A DNA stretch of 64,000 nt from Denitrificimonas caeni (GCF_905120345.1 NZ_CAJHOA010000002.1:415773-479772), one strand, 5' to 3'; counted from the stretch's first letter, positions 9,173 to 18,071 are shown. Numbers and translations: made by a program. The notes: a model not told the origin generated them from the letters alone.

Positions 9173-10336
9173 CTAAATTTTTTCCATACTACTCGTGATA
9201 CTGGAAGTCTTTTTAAAATAACGGTAAAGCCATCTGCTAAATGCAGCGAGCATCCGCCAAGGAACCCATATAGCAGCACCAATAATAACAAAAAGAGATA
9301 AAATCCATTTTGGTAGCATTAGCAACAATATCGCTAGCAAATGAAATATATCGCCTTTATAGGCCATTTTTGATCCACGGCTTACGCGCTTAGTGAATTT
9401 TAATACACCGACCTTATCAAGTAATTTCAACCCATTCTGCCCAAAGGTTGTAGCCAGCTTTATTGTCTCTTTGCCCAGCTTATTTGCTCGCTGCGCTACA
9501 TCAACAACCACATCACCCCCAACACGATACATCGCTGCACTTTCTGCTCCAAAAGTATCGGCAAACTTTGCCATACGCCGAAGATCAGTAGCATTCTTTG
9601 CCTGTCCTAATATTTTAAATCCTCCACGGGTTTTGGCCAGTGTGTTTACATCTGCAAGTAAACCAGTAACAGACGCTAAGCTTTTTGATTGTTTTGCAGT
9701 TTTTGCAGCCTTGATCATAGCCTCACCTAACCACGAAGGCATTTTCCCTAACTTTCTAGCAGCTTTTAATGCAATAAGCCCACTTTTAGTAACAGTGGTT
9801 CCTGCCACAGCTGGAGCAGCAGCACCGCCTGTCGCAGCAGTCCCCGCTACACTAACCACTTGAGCAGCAGTAGCGACGACTCCAAGAGTTGCCAGAGCAA
9901 CAAGTACCTGGTCAACGTCCTCACCTTTCGCAAGATTAACGCCCTGTTTAGCCAAGTCACGAATATCGCCAATAACAAAAAAATCAGTTGCCACTCCAGC
10001 AGCCTGACCAATTGTTTCATCACTTGTACCAGAGATTAACCCTTCGCCGAGCTTATCCAGCTGATAGCTCCAACTGCTGCGTTTGCTTGAAATTTCCTTA
10101 TGTAGTTCCTGAGCTTCTGGGTTTTCATTAACATACTCATAGCTCATAAAAAACATTAAATAATCACCAGCCTCTGCATACTTATTATCTTCAAGCATAT
10201 CCCTAGTTTCTGGTAGAGGATCAATACGGCTTAATGCCAAAATAGAAAGCTTTGTTTGATACCAGAGGATACTAAAAGAAATAACAGCCAAAACTAAAAA
10301 AACAAGCTTAAAGGGTAGCTTTATCATTCTGAACAT
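9173..10336 (-). CDS. Unrecognised membrane protein, third gene of the ycjX-ycjF unit
   Basis: A 387-residue protein I do not recognise. Residues 7-27 form one hydrophobic helix (FKLVFLVLAVISFSILWY). A helical acidic stretch follows. Residues about 140-192 form a long Ala/Gly/Val/Thr-rich segment containing TGGAAAPAVAGTT. Residues 195-325 are Lys/Ala-rich amphipathic helices. Residues about 330-370 are a strongly hydrophobic hairpin followed by aromatic and basic residues (WLYRYFKK). This pattern suggests a protein that inserts in or remodels the inner membrane, and it loosely recalls the hydrophobic segments of pore-forming or polymorphic toxins, but no catalytic motif is seen. It follows ycjF on the same strand after about 105 bases and shares the AT-rich composition of ycjX and ycjF. 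Confidence 0.7.
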   Translation of the reverse strand: MFRMIKLPFKLVFLVLAVISFSILWYQTKLSILALSRIDPLPETRDMLEDNKYAEAGDYLMFFMSYEYVNENPEAQELHKEISSKRSSWSYQLDKLGEGLISGTSDETIGQAAGVATDFFVIGDIRDLAKQGVNLAKGEDVDQVLVALATLGVVATAAQVVSVAGTAATGGAAAPAVAGTTVTKSGLIALKAARKLGKMPSWLGEAMIKAAKTAKQSKSLASVTGLLADVNTLAKTRGGFKILGQAKNATDLRRMAKFADTFGAESAAMYRVGGDVVVDVAQRANKLGKETIKLATTFGQNGLKLLDKVGVLKFTKRVSRGSKMAYKGDIFHLLAILLLMLPKWILSLFVIIGAAIWVPWRMLAAFSRWLYRYFKKTSSITSSMEKI

Positions 10337-10442
10337 ATTTACCCGCTACTTTCCTATTAAATATTTTTATATTCACTAAAATGGTCAAACATGACTAATA
10401 TGATCAATTATCCATCAATAAAATAAACTATTAGCCTATGCG

Positions 10443-11453
10443 TTAGAAGTCAGGACGGCATAGCTTTTTAGTAGCATTACCTAAACGTCTTACTCGGTAA
10501 TAAATCACAGCACCTTTAGCAATACCTTTTCCTGCTTTACCTGCAACACCGGCGCTAAACTCATCAGCTAAAACCTCACTGACAAAATCAATAGAGGTTA
10601 ACAACAATATATTTTTAATCGTTTCACGCATTAAAATCGCGGACGTAAAAAAGCCGGTGCGAACACCATATAAAGTACCAACTGTTTTAGTCATTCGAAT
10701 GGCTTGAATAATAATCACAAGCGCGTCTAAAGCTGGGTGAGGCAGAACTGCCACAGCAATTCCTGAAGACTTCGCATATTGCTCGATTTGTTGGTCGACT
10801 TCTTTATCGATACCCACCAGCACTGTGTTCTTAAATAAAGACACCAACTCGTCAGTTTCAGAGCGATTTTTCGAAACTTTTACAAAATCCTCATACACAT
10901 CAGGTTTATCAAGCTTGATGGTTTTTAAAATCCTATGGATATAGTCATTTGCCTGCTCATCACTATAGGTTTCATTAGCAGCCTTATGAATACCCTTGTT
11001 TATTTTCTTTATTGCTAAAAAAGCTTTTACCTCACCTGTAATCAAATAAGCCAAAAAGGAGAGGATAGAAAAAAGAAAAATGCTTGTTACTAACCCACCG
11101 AATATTGATTCATGCCACTTAGAAATATTCCAATTAACCGCCTCGTACAGCGACCACACAGTAAACGATATCAATACTGTAAAGTAACCAATACGCTTGC
11201 CTACGGAAGACTCGCTTTTTGTTTTTAAAGCATATCCTGTCGTGTGTTTTGCGTGCTCTCCAGAATCATCCTGCTCTGTTACCTGCGCTGCCTCGGCTTC
11301 TACTTTTCCGGGTTCTCGCTTTTTTTGATTTAAACGTTCAACTGATGGGCTCGCAACAGCCTTAGCATCAGAATCTCCTGAGTGCGTACCAACATCATCA
11401 ATTGACAAAGCTTCTTCTATAATTTTTTCTGGCTTACGCGGTATATTGCTCAT
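10443..11453 (-). CDS. ycjF: YcjF/TIGR01620-family membrane protein (DUF697)
   Basis: A 336-residue inner-membrane protein of the YcjF family. Residues 1-90 are hydrophilic and probably disordered. Two transmembrane helices follow at about 92-108 and 120-140 (VTSIFLFSILSFLAYLI). The C-terminal DUF697 domain (about 220-330) contains PHPALDALVIIIQAIRM and GVRTGFF. YcjF normally pairs with YcjX, and in enterobacteria the pair belongs to the phage-shock (Psp) regulon. Here no psp gene is nearby. The ATG overlaps the ycjX stop (ATGA), so translation is coupled. The gene is AT-rich relative to hrpB and gpx. Confidence 0.85.
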   Translation of the reverse strand: MSNIPRKPEKIIEEALSIDDVGTHSGDSDAKAVASPSVERLNQKKREPGKVEAEAAQVTEQDDSGEHAKHTTGYALKTKSESSVGKRIGYFTVLISFTVWSLYEAVNWNISKWHESIFGGLVTSIFLFSILSFLAYLITGEVKAFLAIKKINKGIHKAANETYSDEQANDYIHRILKTIKLDKPDVYEDFVKVSKNRSETDELVSLFKNTVLVGIDKEVDQQIEQYAKSSGIAVAVLPHPALDALVIIIQAIRMTKTVGTLYGVRTGFFTSAILMRETIKNILLLTSIDFVSEVLADEFSAGVAGKAGKGIAKGAVIYYRVRRLGNATKKLCRPDF

Positions 11454-12856
11454 AACACATCATCCCCAATAAGAAACTCGAGTGCTTTGCCTAAATTAAT
11501 TGCAGGAAACCCCTGGTGAAGAGCATCTGGCATTGCTTGCGGAGCAAACTTATAAAAAACAAAATTCACATCTTCCCAATAAGGAGGCATATCAAGCGGT
11601 AAGCCACCCGGATCATATAAAGCACTCTCAGCCTCACCATTTGGCCGGCCTTTTAATATTTCTCTCTTAGGTGCTTGAGTCGTCATAAAGTCACTAGTAG
11701 CTTTTACAGAAGACAGCGACATAACTTGGTACTTAGCAACCTTCCCATGCACATTATTTAAATCATCTGCTAAGTAAAGCATTTTACGTAACATTTCTTC
11801 TAAGTTTTTACGATCACCACGGATTACATGATCGGATTTAGTCGCAGCAAATAACACGTGCGTTGTCTTGGCAAAACCAAGTTTAGAAAGCACACCACCT
11901 TTACTGTAATTAAATTGCTTTAAAACGTCCTGCAACGCATTTGTCATTTCAGAGAAGATCGCTTCACCTTTTTCGAGCGTGCTTAACACATCAACTAAAA
12001 AAATCTGCCTATCTATTTTGGCGAAATTTTCTTTATAAAACGGAGTAATGACCTTCTTCTTATATTCTTCATAACGCTTTTGCATTAATTTATATAACGC
12101 AGTTTTTTCAAGGCCCTTATCCATAGGCGCAAAACATAGAATAGGCGAACCTTTAAATGCATCAGGTCGCAAATGCCGGCCCGGCTGATTAAGCGTCAAG
12201 CCAGTTTCCGCGCATTGCTGTAAGTAGAGAGTCCATGCCTCGGCTAAATCACTGGCTACTTGGCCTGCCTCTAACTCTGCATCAACAGCACTAAGCTGTG
12301 TAAAAAAATGGTTACAAAACTTATGCCGTGCGACTGAACGCGCAAGCAGCAAGCTTTTTTCTGACCAATCTGCATAGTTCAAATCTAGCATGGGAAGATC
12401 GATCAGCCACTCGCCAGGAAAATCAACCAGTTCAATAATGACTTTGCCTAAACCCAAATCACTCATCCCGGCATTATTAGCTAACCAGCTTGAAACTCCG
12501 GAAGACTGCTCGCTATCAATTTCAATAAATAACCTTGAAATACCTGTTGTTGCTTCAGGCCAATGCGTATTGATCCCGAGAAGTGACTCTCGCATTTTAC
12601 GATAAGGGAACTGGGGTAAATGGCTGTCAATATCTTCTCTAATGCGAGCAGACTTAAAAGCGCCTTTCTCATATACAGAAAACTGCGCTAATGGTCCTGC
12701 ACCCTTTTCTTTTTGCCAGTTTTTTGCAGTCATTAGTGCATGGGCTAATGATGTGATAAACACAGTTTTTCCTGCGCGCGAGAAGCCTGTTACACCTATA
12801 GATATCTTCTTAGTTCCAGAGTCAGCCAAGGTGTTTTTTAATGCCTTTATAATCAT
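11450..12856 (-). CDS. ycjX: YcjX-family GTPase (DUF463)
   Basis: A 468-residue P-loop GTPase of the YcjX/DUF463 family. Walker A is GFSRAGKTVFIT, with Lys30. FAATKSDH supplies the base-specificity motif and VDFPGEW the switch/DxxG region. The ATG at 12856 is chosen over the one at 12889: it has an AGGGA ribosome site and gives the family N-terminus close to the P-loop. The upstream ATG has no ribosome site. YcjX proteins are stress-associated and structurally akin to dynamin-like and TRAFAC GTPases. It is the first gene of a three-gene AT-rich unit with ycjF and an unknown membrane protein. An inverted repeat lies 64 bases upstream. Confidence 0.9.
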   Translation of the reverse strand: MIIKALKNTLADSGTKKISIGVTGFSRAGKTVFITSLAHALMTAKNWQKEKGAGPLAQFSVYEKGAFKSARIREDIDSHLPQFPYRKMRESLLGINTHWPEATTGISRLFIEIDSEQSSGVSSWLANNAGMSDLGLGKVIIELVDFPGEWLIDLPMLDLNYADWSEKSLLLARSVARHKFCNHFFTQLSAVDAELEAGQVASDLAEAWTLYLQQCAETGLTLNQPGRHLRPDAFKGSPILCFAPMDKGLEKTALYKLMQKRYEEYKKKVITPFYKENFAKIDRQIFLVDVLSTLEKGEAIFSEMTNALQDVLKQFNYSKGGVLSKLGFAKTTHVLFAATKSDHVIRGDRKNLEEMLRKMLYLADDLNNVHGKVAKYQVMSLSSVKATSDFMTTQAPKREILKGRPNGEAESALYDPGGLPLDMPPYWEDVNFVFYKFAPQAMPDALHQGFPAINLGKALEFLIGDDVL

Positions 12857-12919
12857 TATGCCGTCCCTGCTACTCTTGAGAAAAAACATTAAATTTAACT
12901 AACTTTCACACCAAAACTC

Positions 12920-12989
12920 AAAGACCTATGATTTTATAAGTATTTTATATATCTCAGATACAGAAAAACCTTTCTAAATCATAGGCTTT
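12920..12989. repeat. Inverted repeat upstream of ycjX
   Basis: Left arm AAAGACCTATGATTT (12920-12934) pairs with right arm AAATCATAGGCTTT (12976-12989), with one bulged base and a 41-base AT-rich spacer. It lies between ycjX and the DUF3592 gene in the most AT-rich stretch of the window. It could be an operator, a structured leader or an old insertion boundary. Confidence 0.55.
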
Positions 12990-13088
12990 AATGTTTTTTG
13001 CTAACGCAATAAACCAATAAAAGCAGCTCTATACTCTTCAGAATAAATCATTAATATTTAAATATCGCTCATTATATAGCGTGCTTTT

Positions 13089-13496
13089 TCAGAAAGGTTT
13101 GTTGTCTCTACGTCCGAGAATCGAGAGCACCACACCGACAATAAATAAAAACAGTAACGCAGCGAAACTCAGCGTAAGGCCATGACGACCATTCAGCGTG
13201 TTGATCAGCGCTGCATGGCGATGGTTAGGATCGACGAGTAGCGGTATCGCATCACCTGATCTAAGCGATCTTAGCCCGCTAATAAGATCAACAATGCCAA
13301 ATCGAGTTTCAAACTGATAGCGCTGCTCCTGCAACTCATAGCTAATCCTGTAGCCTTTATACACAGTACCGATCACCTGCCCAGTGACAGGCTGCATGTC
13401 GGAGTTGCGTGATGATTCCCATGCAAAACTGCCTGCACAGACAAACAATAACAGAATAAAGATCCGCATCATGGCGCCGCGTACCGATGCTTTCAT
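13089..13496 (-). CDS. DUF3592-like membrane protein
   Basis: A 135-residue protein with a hydrophobic N-terminal helix (IFILLLFVCAGSFAW), a soluble beta-rich middle (about 30-95: GTVYKGYRISYELQEQRYQFETRFG...DAIPLLVDPNHRHAAL) and a C-terminal helix (FAALLFLFIVGVVLSILG). This TM-beta-TM layout with the LVDP motif fits DUF3592. These proteins are uncharacterised. The ATG at 13496 has GAGG just upstream and is preferred over the TTG at 13535. It is probably a single-gene unit. Confidence 0.75.
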   Translation of the reverse strand: MKASVRGAMMRIFILLLFVCAGSFAWESSRNSDMQPVTGQVIGTVYKGYRISYELQEQRYQFETRFGIVDLISGLRSLRSGDAIPLLVDPNHRHAALINTLNGRHGLTLSFAALLFLFIVGVVLSILGRRDNKPF

Positions 13497-13629
13497 AAAG
13501 CCTCGACTTGATTTATTTGCCTCATACTTTCCCAATCAGCAACCCCAAGTTGCACGCCGACTACGACACAACATGGGGCTGACAAACATCGACACGTCAC
13601 AGACTAGAGTAGATCAGTCAGTTTGACTG

Positions 13630-14178
13630 CTACAAAACTGACTCGATCGCCTGCGTGACAGACTTGCTCTCAGGATTAACAGTACTGCCGAAAGACTTAA
13701 CCACGTCACCCTTGTCATTAAGCAGATATTTATTGAAGTTCCAGCGCGGCGCTTTGCTCTGCTGGTTAATGTGCGCAAACACCGGTGTTGCATCAGCGCC
13801 GGTAACCGGACCTGGGGCAATCATGGTAAAGGTCACGCCAAAATTCTTGAAGCAAATCGTCGCGGCTTCTTCTTCAGTTTTTGCTTCCTGATTAAAATCA
13901 TCACTGGCAAAGCCAACCACCACCAAACCTTGCTTGCCATAACGCTCGTGCAAGGCTTCAAGTCCTTTAAACTGCTTAGTAAAACCACAGAAGCTGGCAG
14001 TATTCACCACCAGCATCGGCTTACCCGCTGCGAAGTCGCACAAGTTGACGGTGTCTTTAGAATGCAGTTTGGGTAAATCGTGATCAAGAAACGCTGGGCA
14101 TGGCGCGCTTTCAGCCGCTAACGCCGGCGTAGAACCGAGCGCCATCATTAGCGCAGCACTGAATAGTAATCTCAACAT
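13630..14178 (-). CDS. Exported glutathione peroxidase family protein
   Basis: A 182-residue thiol peroxidase of the GPx family with a signal peptide (residues 1-22, ending ALA), so it acts in the periplasm. The peroxidatic residue is Cys64 in NTASFCGFTKQF rather than selenocysteine. The remaining catalytic positions appear in FASDDFNQE (Gln) and WNFNKYLL (Trp/Asn). Such Cys-GPx enzymes usually use thioredoxin-like donors. The ATG at 14178 follows a GGAGAC ribosome site, and the longer frame upstream adds nothing. It is probably monocistronic, with its promoter in 14179-14388. Confidence 0.93.
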   Translation of the reverse strand: MLRLLFSAALMMALGSTPALAAESAPCPAFLDHDLPKLHSKDTVNLCDFAAGKPMLVVNTASFCGFTKQFKGLEALHERYGKQGLVVVGFASDDFNQEAKTEEEAATICFKNFGVTFTMIAPGPVTGADATPVFAHINQQSKAPRWNFNKYLLNDKGDVVKSFGSTVNPESKSVTQAIESVL

Positions 14179-14388
14179 AGCCTGTCTCCTGTTATTTTTC
14201 TGATTAGAGTAGAGCACGTTACGCTAGACGGTGATCAACACTTGGTCGTTGCGGTTTTGTCCATTTAAGCACAACTGCAAGAACATCAGGCAATAACATG
14301 ACTCGTGTTTTAATAGGTATGAGTTATGTACCGCAAAGTTTGATGAGCGCAGACAATCTAGCCTTGCGAAGACAGTAGGGTAAAACCA

Positions 14389-14417
14389 AAAAAAGGCACT
14401 AAAAAAGTGCCTTTTTT
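14389..14417 (-). terminator. Intrinsic terminator downstream of the OsmC-YcaO gene
   Basis: An 11-bp perfect stem, AAAAAAGGCAC (14389-14399) with GTGCCTTTTTT (14407-14417), and a 7-base loop. On the minus strand it ends in a run of T directly after the OsmC-YcaO stop. Because the arms start with A and end with T, it can also work on the plus strand. Confidence 0.88.
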
Positions 14418-14433
14418 GTTGTAACAGAAGCAA

Positions 14434-16629
14434 TCAACCGACGAATCGCGCCCGTGCTGCATGCAGCTTTTTAAAGCTATCCAGCAGACGCAAATGCTTA
14501 TCCAACCCTTCCAGTTGCATACTGGTCGGCGTTAAACCGAAGAAACGCACAGCGCCAGTCACCGAGCCCAACACCGCATCCATGCGCTCCTCACCAAACA
14601 TACGACGGAAAACCGGTTCGTAATCGTCCATATCCAGCTCATCATCCAACGCCACTTCCAGCGCGGCGTTCATCGCCTGATAGAACAACTCACGCTCAAC
14701 GGTGTTGTCGTTAAACTGCAGGAATTCCTCGACCAGTTCCAACGCTTCATCCAGTTGATTCAAGGCGAGATAAATCAACAGCTTCAATTCCTGAATCGTC
14801 AACTGCCCCCACACCGTATTATCATCAAACTCCACGCCAATCAAGGTGGTGATATCAGTGTAGTTATCCAGCTCGCTTTCTTCTAAACGCTCGACCAGCG
14901 CGGCCAACTGATCATCATCGAGACGGTGCAGATTGAGAATATCTTCACGGAAAAACAGCGCTTTATTGGTGTTATCCCAGATCAGATCATCGATCGGGTA
15001 CACCTCGGAATAATCCGGCACTAGAATCCGACAGGCGGTCGCACCGAGATGCTCATACACGGCCACGTAAGCTTCTTTGCCCATTTCTTCCAGAAGGCCG
15101 AACAGTAGATCAGCTTCCTGTGCATTGGTGTTGTTGCCGCCATCGGTGAAATCCCATTCGACAAAGTCGTAATCTGCTTTCGCGCTAAAGAAACGCCACG
15201 ACACCACACCGCTGGAATCAATAAAGTGTTCCACCGAGTTGTTCGGCTCAGTCACTGCATGACTCGAAAACGTTGGACGGGCTAAATCATTCAAACCTTC
15301 AAAACTGCGACCCTGCAACAGCTCAGTCAGACTGCGCTCCAGCGCCACTTCAAAACTTGGGTGCGCACCAAACGAAGCAAACACACCGCCAGTCCGTGGA
15401 TTCATCAAAGTGACGTTCATCACCGGGAACTGACCGCCCAACGAAGCATCTTTCACTAACACCGGAAAGCCCTGCTCTTCGAGCGCTTCAATACCCGCCA
15501 AAATACTTGGGTACTTGGCCAGCACCTCACGCGGCACGTCTGGTAAGGCCATTTCGCCGGTCAGAATCTCACGTTTCACCGCGCGCTCAAAAATTTCCGA
15601 CAAGCACTGCACCTGCGCTTCCACCAGCGTATTACCGGCACTCATACCGTTACTAAGGAAGAGGTTTTCAATCAAGTTCGACGGGAAATACACCACCTCA
15701 CCATCGGACTGACGCACATACGGCAGCGAACAAATACCACGTTCGATATTGCCGGAGTTGGTGTCATACAAATGCGAGCCGCGCAACTCGCCATCCGGGT
15801 TGTAAATCTCTAGACAACGCTCGTCGAGAATACCCTTCGGCAGCTCATCCTTTGGACCCGGCTGAAACCACTTTTCATTTGGATAATGCACAAACGCCGC
15901 ATTGGCGATGTCTTCACCCCAAAACTGATCGTTGTAAAAGAAATTGCAGTTCAGGCGCTCAATAAACTCGCCCAGCGCCGAAGCCAGCGCGCTCTCTTTG
16001 GTTGCCCCTTTACCGTTGGTAAAACACATCTGCGAATGCGCATCACGCACATGCAACGACCAGACATTGGGGACAATATTACGCCATGAAGCAACCTCAA
16101 TCTTCATCCCGAGGCCAGCCAAAATGCCCGACATAGTCGCGATGGTTTGCTCCAGCGGCAGATCTTTACCGGCGATATAAGTGCTAGCACCATCAGCCAG
16201 CGAAGTACCCAACAACGCTTGCGCATCAGATTCAAGATTATCCACAATCTCAATCACAAACTCAGGCCCAGTTTGCACCACTTTTTTGACCGTACAACGA
16301 TCAATAGAGCGCAGAATACCTTGACGGTCTTTGTCAGACATATCCGTCGGTAGCTCAACCTGAATTTTAAAAATCTGTTTGTAGCGGTTTTCCGGATCGA
16401 CAATATTGTTCTGTGATAAACGGATATTTTCCGTCGGGATATCGCGAGTCTGGCAATACAGCTTTACAAAATAGGCTGCACACAGCGCCGACGAAGCCAG
16501 AAAGTAATCAAACGGACCGGGCGCAGAACCCTCGCCCTTGTAACGGATCGGCTGATCAGCCACTACTGTAAAGTCGTCGAACTTGGCTTCAAGACGCAAG
16601 TTGTCGAGAAAGTTAACCTTGATTTCCAC
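14434..16629 (-). CDS. OsmC-domain/YcaO-domain fusion protein
   Basis: A 731-residue protein in three parts. Residues 1-130 are an OsmC-like domain: GPFDYFLASSALCAAYF holds one cysteine and SIDRCTVKKVVQ the second. Residues about 170-560 are a YcaO ATPase domain, with GKGATKESALASALGEFIER and EAQVQCLSEIFERAVK carrying the ATP/Mg glutamates. A C-terminal alpha-helical region of acidic TPR-like repeats follows (about 580-725). YcaO enzymes activate amide backbones with ATP, and E. coli YcaO aids RimO-dependent beta-methylthiolation of ribosomal protein S12. No peptide precursor or azoline cyclase partner is adjacent, so a housekeeping role is more likely than natural-product synthesis. It is transcribed alone and ends at a strong terminator. 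Confidence 0.93.
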   Translation of the reverse strand: MEIKVNFLDNLRLEAKFDDFTVVADQPIRYKGEGSAPGPFDYFLASSALCAAYFVKLYCQTRDIPTENIRLSQNNIVDPENRYKQIFKIQVELPTDMSDKDRQGILRSIDRCTVKKVVQTGPEFVIEIVDNLESDAQALLGTSLADGASTYIAGKDLPLEQTIATMSGILAGLGMKIEVASWRNIVPNVWSLHVRDAHSQMCFTNGKGATKESALASALGEFIERLNCNFFYNDQFWGEDIANAAFVHYPNEKWFQPGPKDELPKGILDERCLEIYNPDGELRGSHLYDTNSGNIERGICSLPYVRQSDGEVVYFPSNLIENLFLSNGMSAGNTLVEAQVQCLSEIFERAVKREILTGEMALPDVPREVLAKYPSILAGIEALEEQGFPVLVKDASLGGQFPVMNVTLMNPRTGGVFASFGAHPSFEVALERSLTELLQGRSFEGLNDLARPTFSSHAVTEPNNSVEHFIDSSGVVSWRFFSAKADYDFVEWDFTDGGNNTNAQEADLLFGLLEEMGKEAYVAVYEHLGATACRILVPDYSEVYPIDDLIWDNTNKALFFREDILNLHRLDDDQLAALVERLEESELDNYTDITTLIGVEFDDNTVWGQLTIQELKLLIYLALNQLDEALELVEEFLQFNDNTVERELFYQAMNAALEVALDDELDMDDYEPVFRRMFGEERMDAVLGSVTGAVRFFGLTPTSMQLEGLDKHLRLLDSFKKLHAARARFVG

Positions 16630-16737
16630 AGCGAATCACCAGAATACATAGCAAAAGAATAGTCGCTATTATCCAGTATTCTGACTGGATGTGTTGCTAA
16701 AAGTAGCGCGCAAACCCATCCCTACCCATTTGTGCAA

Positions 16738-17160
16738 TCAACCAACGACTTTTGTGCACTCAATAAACCATTTAGGCTGCATTGCCTCGAAATCTGTTCG
16801 TATATTGCTGGGCAAATAACTGGCTGAATCTAGCACCACGGGTTGTCCATCGACACGCTTAAACACCACCCAATGCCAAAAGTCTTTATCGCCCTCGCGG
16901 TGATGCTTAATCGACAACAAGGCTAAATCAGGCAATGCATCCCAAGAGCTAAAGGGTATTTCATCCGCAGAAGTTGCCACCCCTGCACTGGCTAACATGC
17001 GCCGCACATACTGCGTATCTGACCACAATGAGGTATCCGCCGCAGCAATCCCCATAGCATTGGCGATGGCTTTCATCTGCGCATAGGTTTTACCGAGAAT
17101 ATTGGCCACTGCGGCAATGCCACAGCCAGTGCTTTCTTCTTGAATGACTGGTTCCAACAT
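16738..17160 (-). CDS. Small C39-like cysteine peptidase domain protein
   Basis: A 140-residue protein resembling the papain-like C39 fold. It has Cys13 in STGCGIAAVANILG, His96 in FWHWVVFKR and Asp111 in VVLDSA, giving a plausible Cys-His-Asp triad in the expected order. It lacks a signal peptide and any ABC transporter domain. I place the start at the ATG at 17160, with AGGGTG upstream, although a GTG three codons earlier is possible. C39 domains usually trim double-glycine leaders, but here no bacteriocin or ABC gene is adjacent, so the substrate is unknown. It lies 133 bases downstream of arsH and is probably independent of the ars operon. Confidence 0.75.
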   Translation of the reverse strand: MLEPVIQEESTGCGIAAVANILGKTYAQMKAIANAMGIAAADTSLWSDTQYVRRMLASAGVATSADEIPFSSWDALPDLALLSIKHHREGDKDFWHWVVFKRVDGQPVVLDSASYLPSNIRTDFEAMQPKWFIECTKVVG

Positions 17161-17293
17161 TTCATTCACCCTATTCCCAGCAAACTCTACTCGCTCTTTG
17201 TGCCGCGACCAGCAATATGATCGGCCAAGGCATAATCCGTTAGTTAATAGTTGTCTCAGCTCTAATTTGATCGCTCTGAGCAAAGCTCATGGA

Positions 17294-18007
17294 TCAAATC
17301 GAACGTTGATTAACCCGCTGCGATAATTCTTCTGCTGATTCTTTACGCTCAGAGTACCGATCCACCAGATAATTCTGACGGTCGCGCAGCAACAAGGTGA
17401 ACTTCACCAGCTCTTCCATCACATCAACCATGCGGTCGTAATAGGGTGACGGCTGCATGCGGTCGTTGTCAGCAAACTCAGTAAAGGCTTTCGGCACTGA
17501 AGACTGGTTGGGGATGGTGAACATACGCATCCAACGCCCGAGTGCACGCAGTTGATTGACCACATTAAACGACTGCGAACCACCACAGACCTGCATCACC
17601 GCTAAGGTTTTACCTTGGGTCGGACGCACCGCGCCCATGCTCAACGGTACCCAATCAATCTGCGCCTTAAACACCGCACTCATGGAGCCATGCCGCTCTG
17701 GCGAACACCAAACCTGACCTTCTGACCATTGCATCAGCTCACGTAACTCAGCCACTTTAGGATGGGTATCTTCAACATCATCCGGTAACGGTAAGCCAGA
17801 CGGATTAAAGATACGGGTTTCTGCGCCAAAGGTTTCTAACAAACGCGCCGCTTCTTGCACCACTAAACGGCTAAAAGAGCGCTGACGCGTAGAACCGTAT
17901 AACAATAAAATACGCGGCTTATGCGCAGACTGCTGAGTGGGCTGTAATTGCTCCAGCGTTGGAATGTTTAATGCGTCAGCGCTGATATTGGGTAAATCTT
18001 TGTACAT
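17294..18007 (-). CDS. arsH: ArsH NADPH-dependent FMN reductase / organoarsenical oxidase
   Basis: A 237-residue flavodoxin-like protein of the ArsH family. The FMN phosphate loop is [30 protein letters not shown] and the later [13 protein letters not shown] follow as in other ArsH proteins. ArsH reduces quinones or azo dyes with NADPH and oxidises trivalent organoarsenicals to less toxic pentavalent forms. The ATG at 18007 has a GAGAGGG ribosome site and is preferred over the earlier in-frame start. It is the last gene of arsR-arsB-arsH. Confidence 0.96.
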   Translation of the reverse strand: MYKDLPNISADALNIPTLEQLQPTQQSAHKPRILLLYGSTRQRSFSRLVVQEAARLLETFGAETRIFNPSGLPLPDDVEDTHPKVAELRELMQWSEGQVWCSPERHGSMSAVFKAQIDWVPLSMGAVRPTQGKTLAVMQVCGGSQSFNVVNQLRALGRWMRMFTIPNQSSVPKAFTEFADNDRMQPSPYYDRMVDVMEELVKFTLLLRDRQNYLVDRYSERKESAEELSQRVNQRSI

Positions 18008-18071
18008 AAATCCCTCTCTTATGATCTTACTTGGTCTGCTGTGAATCACTTAATAAGCCATCGGTGTTCGC

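Noticed and set aside
9173-12856. Classical Psp phage-shock operon
   Set aside because: No pspA, pspB, pspC or pspF homologue and no sigma-54 promoter was found upstream. Only the ycjX-ycjF part of that regulon is represented.
14224-14433. 69-residue minus-strand open frame between gpx and the OsmC-YcaO gene
   Set aside because: Cys/Phe/Leu-rich noise that runs across the terminator of the OsmC-YcaO gene.
14434-16629. RiPP (thiazole/oxazole) biosynthesis cluster around YcaO
   Set aside because: No precursor peptide, dehydrogenase or E1-like cyclodehydratase partner is adjacent. The fused OsmC domain is typical of a stand-alone housekeeping type.
16738-17160. Bacteriocin export locus based on the C39-like protein
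   Set aside because: No ABC transporter, no HlyD-like protein and no double-glycine peptide nearby.
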